NCBI GenBank assembly: GCA_937995985.1
Contig: CALKIR010000023.1
Location: 186,001-250,000 of the forward strand
Source: an uncultured Alcaligenaceae bacterium
GTDB taxonomy: Bacteria; Pseudomonadota; Gammaproteobacteria; Burkholderiales; Burkholderiaceae_B
Direction: 5' to 3'
DNA length: 64,000 nt
Part shown: in pieces, positions 63,416 through 64,000 of the stretch
How the letters are laid out: the number at the start of each line of letters is the position of its first letter
How positions within the stretch are numbered: position 1 is the stretch's first letter
The notes under the pieces: model-generated
The model's database searches: none
The model's input: the letters and a program-made list of their open reading frames with translations, nothing else
What the model was told of the DNA's origin: nothing
Translations under genes and position numbers: made by a program

Positions 63416-64000
63416 ATGGTAGAACCCATCTCCATTGCATATTGTGCTGACCGCAGTATTGATCTTTTGCCTGCGATGGCTAATCGCCACGGATGCATTA
63501 CCGGCGCCACTGGTACGGGTAAAACGGTGAGCCTACAAGTGTTGGCTGAGGCTTTTTCCCGGCGTGGTACTGCAGTCTTCGTCGCTGATATTAAAGGCGA
63601 TCTAAGCGGCATTACGCAAGCAGGCCGTCCCAATGAAAAAATTATGGAACGATTGCAGCGGTATCGCATACCCGAACCAGAGTGGGGAGCAAATCCCGCC
63701 GTGTTTTGGGATGTCTTGGCTGAGCAAGGACATCCCATTCGAGTGACGGTCTCGGATCTGGGCCCCCTGTTATTATCGCGCATGCTGGACTTAAATGACA
63801 CCCAAGAAGGGGTGATGAATATTTTATTTCGTGTGGCCGATGAAGAGGGGCTGCTGCTGCTTGATTTTAAAGATTTGCGCGCCATGCTGAATTATATCGG
63901 CGAGCATGCCGCAACCTTGCGTGCCCATTATGGCAATATTGCACCTGCATCGGTAGGAGCGATACAGCGCGCATTGTTGCGTTTAGAAAACGAAGGAGCA
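63416..64000 (+). CDS. HerA-like/DUF853 ATPase, N-terminal part (runs off window end)
   Basis: The first 195 codons of a YjgR/DUF853-type ATPase. The Walker A motif is GATGTGKTVSL (about 30-40), followed by VADIKGDLSG, characteristic of this family, and FWDVLAEQGHPIRVTVSDLGPLLLSRML (parts: WDVLAEQGHPIRVTVSD and LGPLLLSRML). The family is related to the HerA helicase; the function in proteobacteria is unknown. The ATG at 63416 starts where homologues start. The frame is open to the window end, so the rest is outside. Confidence 0.88.
   Translation, partial: MVEPISIAYCADRSIDLLPAMANRHGCITGATGTGKTVSLQVLAEAFSRRGTAVFVADIKGDLSGITQAGRPNEKIMERLQRYRIPEPEWGANPAVFWDVLAEQGHPIRVTVSDLGPLLLSRMLDLNDTQEGVMNILFRVADEEGLLLLDFKDLRAMLNYIGEHAATLRAHYGNIAPASVGAIQRALLRLENEGA

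Noticed and set aside
63406..63885. A 159-codon minus-strand ORF at the right end
   Set aside because: The plus strand here encodes the Walker A and DUF853 motifs of a HerA-like ATPase; the minus frame is its shadow and is Ser/Arg-rich without recognisable motifs.
1..64000. tRNA, rRNA, CRISPR, prophage or insertion-sequence content
   Set aside because: I looked through the intergenic gaps and coding frames and found no cloverleaf, rRNA sequence, repeat-spacer array, transposase, integrase or phage gene.

Overview
This window looks like core chromosome of a betaproteobacterium of the order Burkholderiales, most likely family Alcaligenaceae (relatives of Bordetella, Oligella, Paenalcaligenes). 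The evidence is gene order: rne/rluC; yceD-rpmF-plsX-fabHDG-acpP-fabF; rpoE-rseA-rseB-degP-lepA-lepB-rnc-era-recO; pepA-holC opposite lptF; pyrG-kdsA-eno-ftsB; leuS-lptE-holA-proA; yebC-purD-hemF-nadD-rsfS-maf. The moderate base composition, AT-rich for that family, suggests one of its smaller or host-associated genera. The genus call is inference.

Layout. 1-4857: 5' end of rne (minus), a long untranslated region, rluC and a HAD phosphatase (plus), then an amidase lipoprotein, an RsmI-like methylase and the nucleotide-sanitising protein YceF (minus). 4885-11508: a fatty-acid/phospholipid operon behind a good sigma70 promoter. 11526-20693: the envelope-stress sigma factor with its two regulators and DegP, then LepA, signal peptidase, RNase III, Era and a short RecO. 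20700-27903: transporters, pepA-holC, lptF, cysB, a Fur-box-controlled DUF2325 gene and an NlpC/P60 lipoprotein. 28128-33354: ETF-QO opposite scoAB, then a large aminopeptidase P. 33430-37676: pyrG-kdsA-eno-ftsB. 37705-49288: minus-strand genes for a TadE-like protein, Hsp33, RDD protein, RlmL, HemJ, ProA, HolA, LptE, LeuS and a FAD oxidase. 49473-58636: ribosomal proteins L33, L28 and L31B, an MFS pump, Cfa-type methyltransferase, GT39-like membrane protein, RadC, FkpB-IspH and a DUF945 protein. 58670-64000: Maf, RsfS, NadD, HemF, PurD and YebC (minus), then the 5' end of a HerA-like ATPase (plus).

How it fits together. Most genes serve envelope building and its surveillance: fatty acids (fab), KDO (kdsA), LPS transport (lptE, lptF), outer-membrane stress (rpoE regulon core), protein export (lepB) and peptidoglycan hydrolases. 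Translation and ribosome assembly form a second theme (rluC, rpmF, lepA, rnc, era, rlmL, leuS, rpmG/B/E2, rsfS).

I saw no insertion sequence, prophage, CRISPR array, rRNA or tRNA. The less ordinary signals are two tandem micro-ORFs with strong ribosome-binding sites at 40205-40349, a Fur-type promoter before the DUF2325 gene, a large inverted repeat in the rne leader, an internally shortened RecO, and three places where a commonly expected neighbour is absent (lptG, rlmH, pdxJ/acpS).
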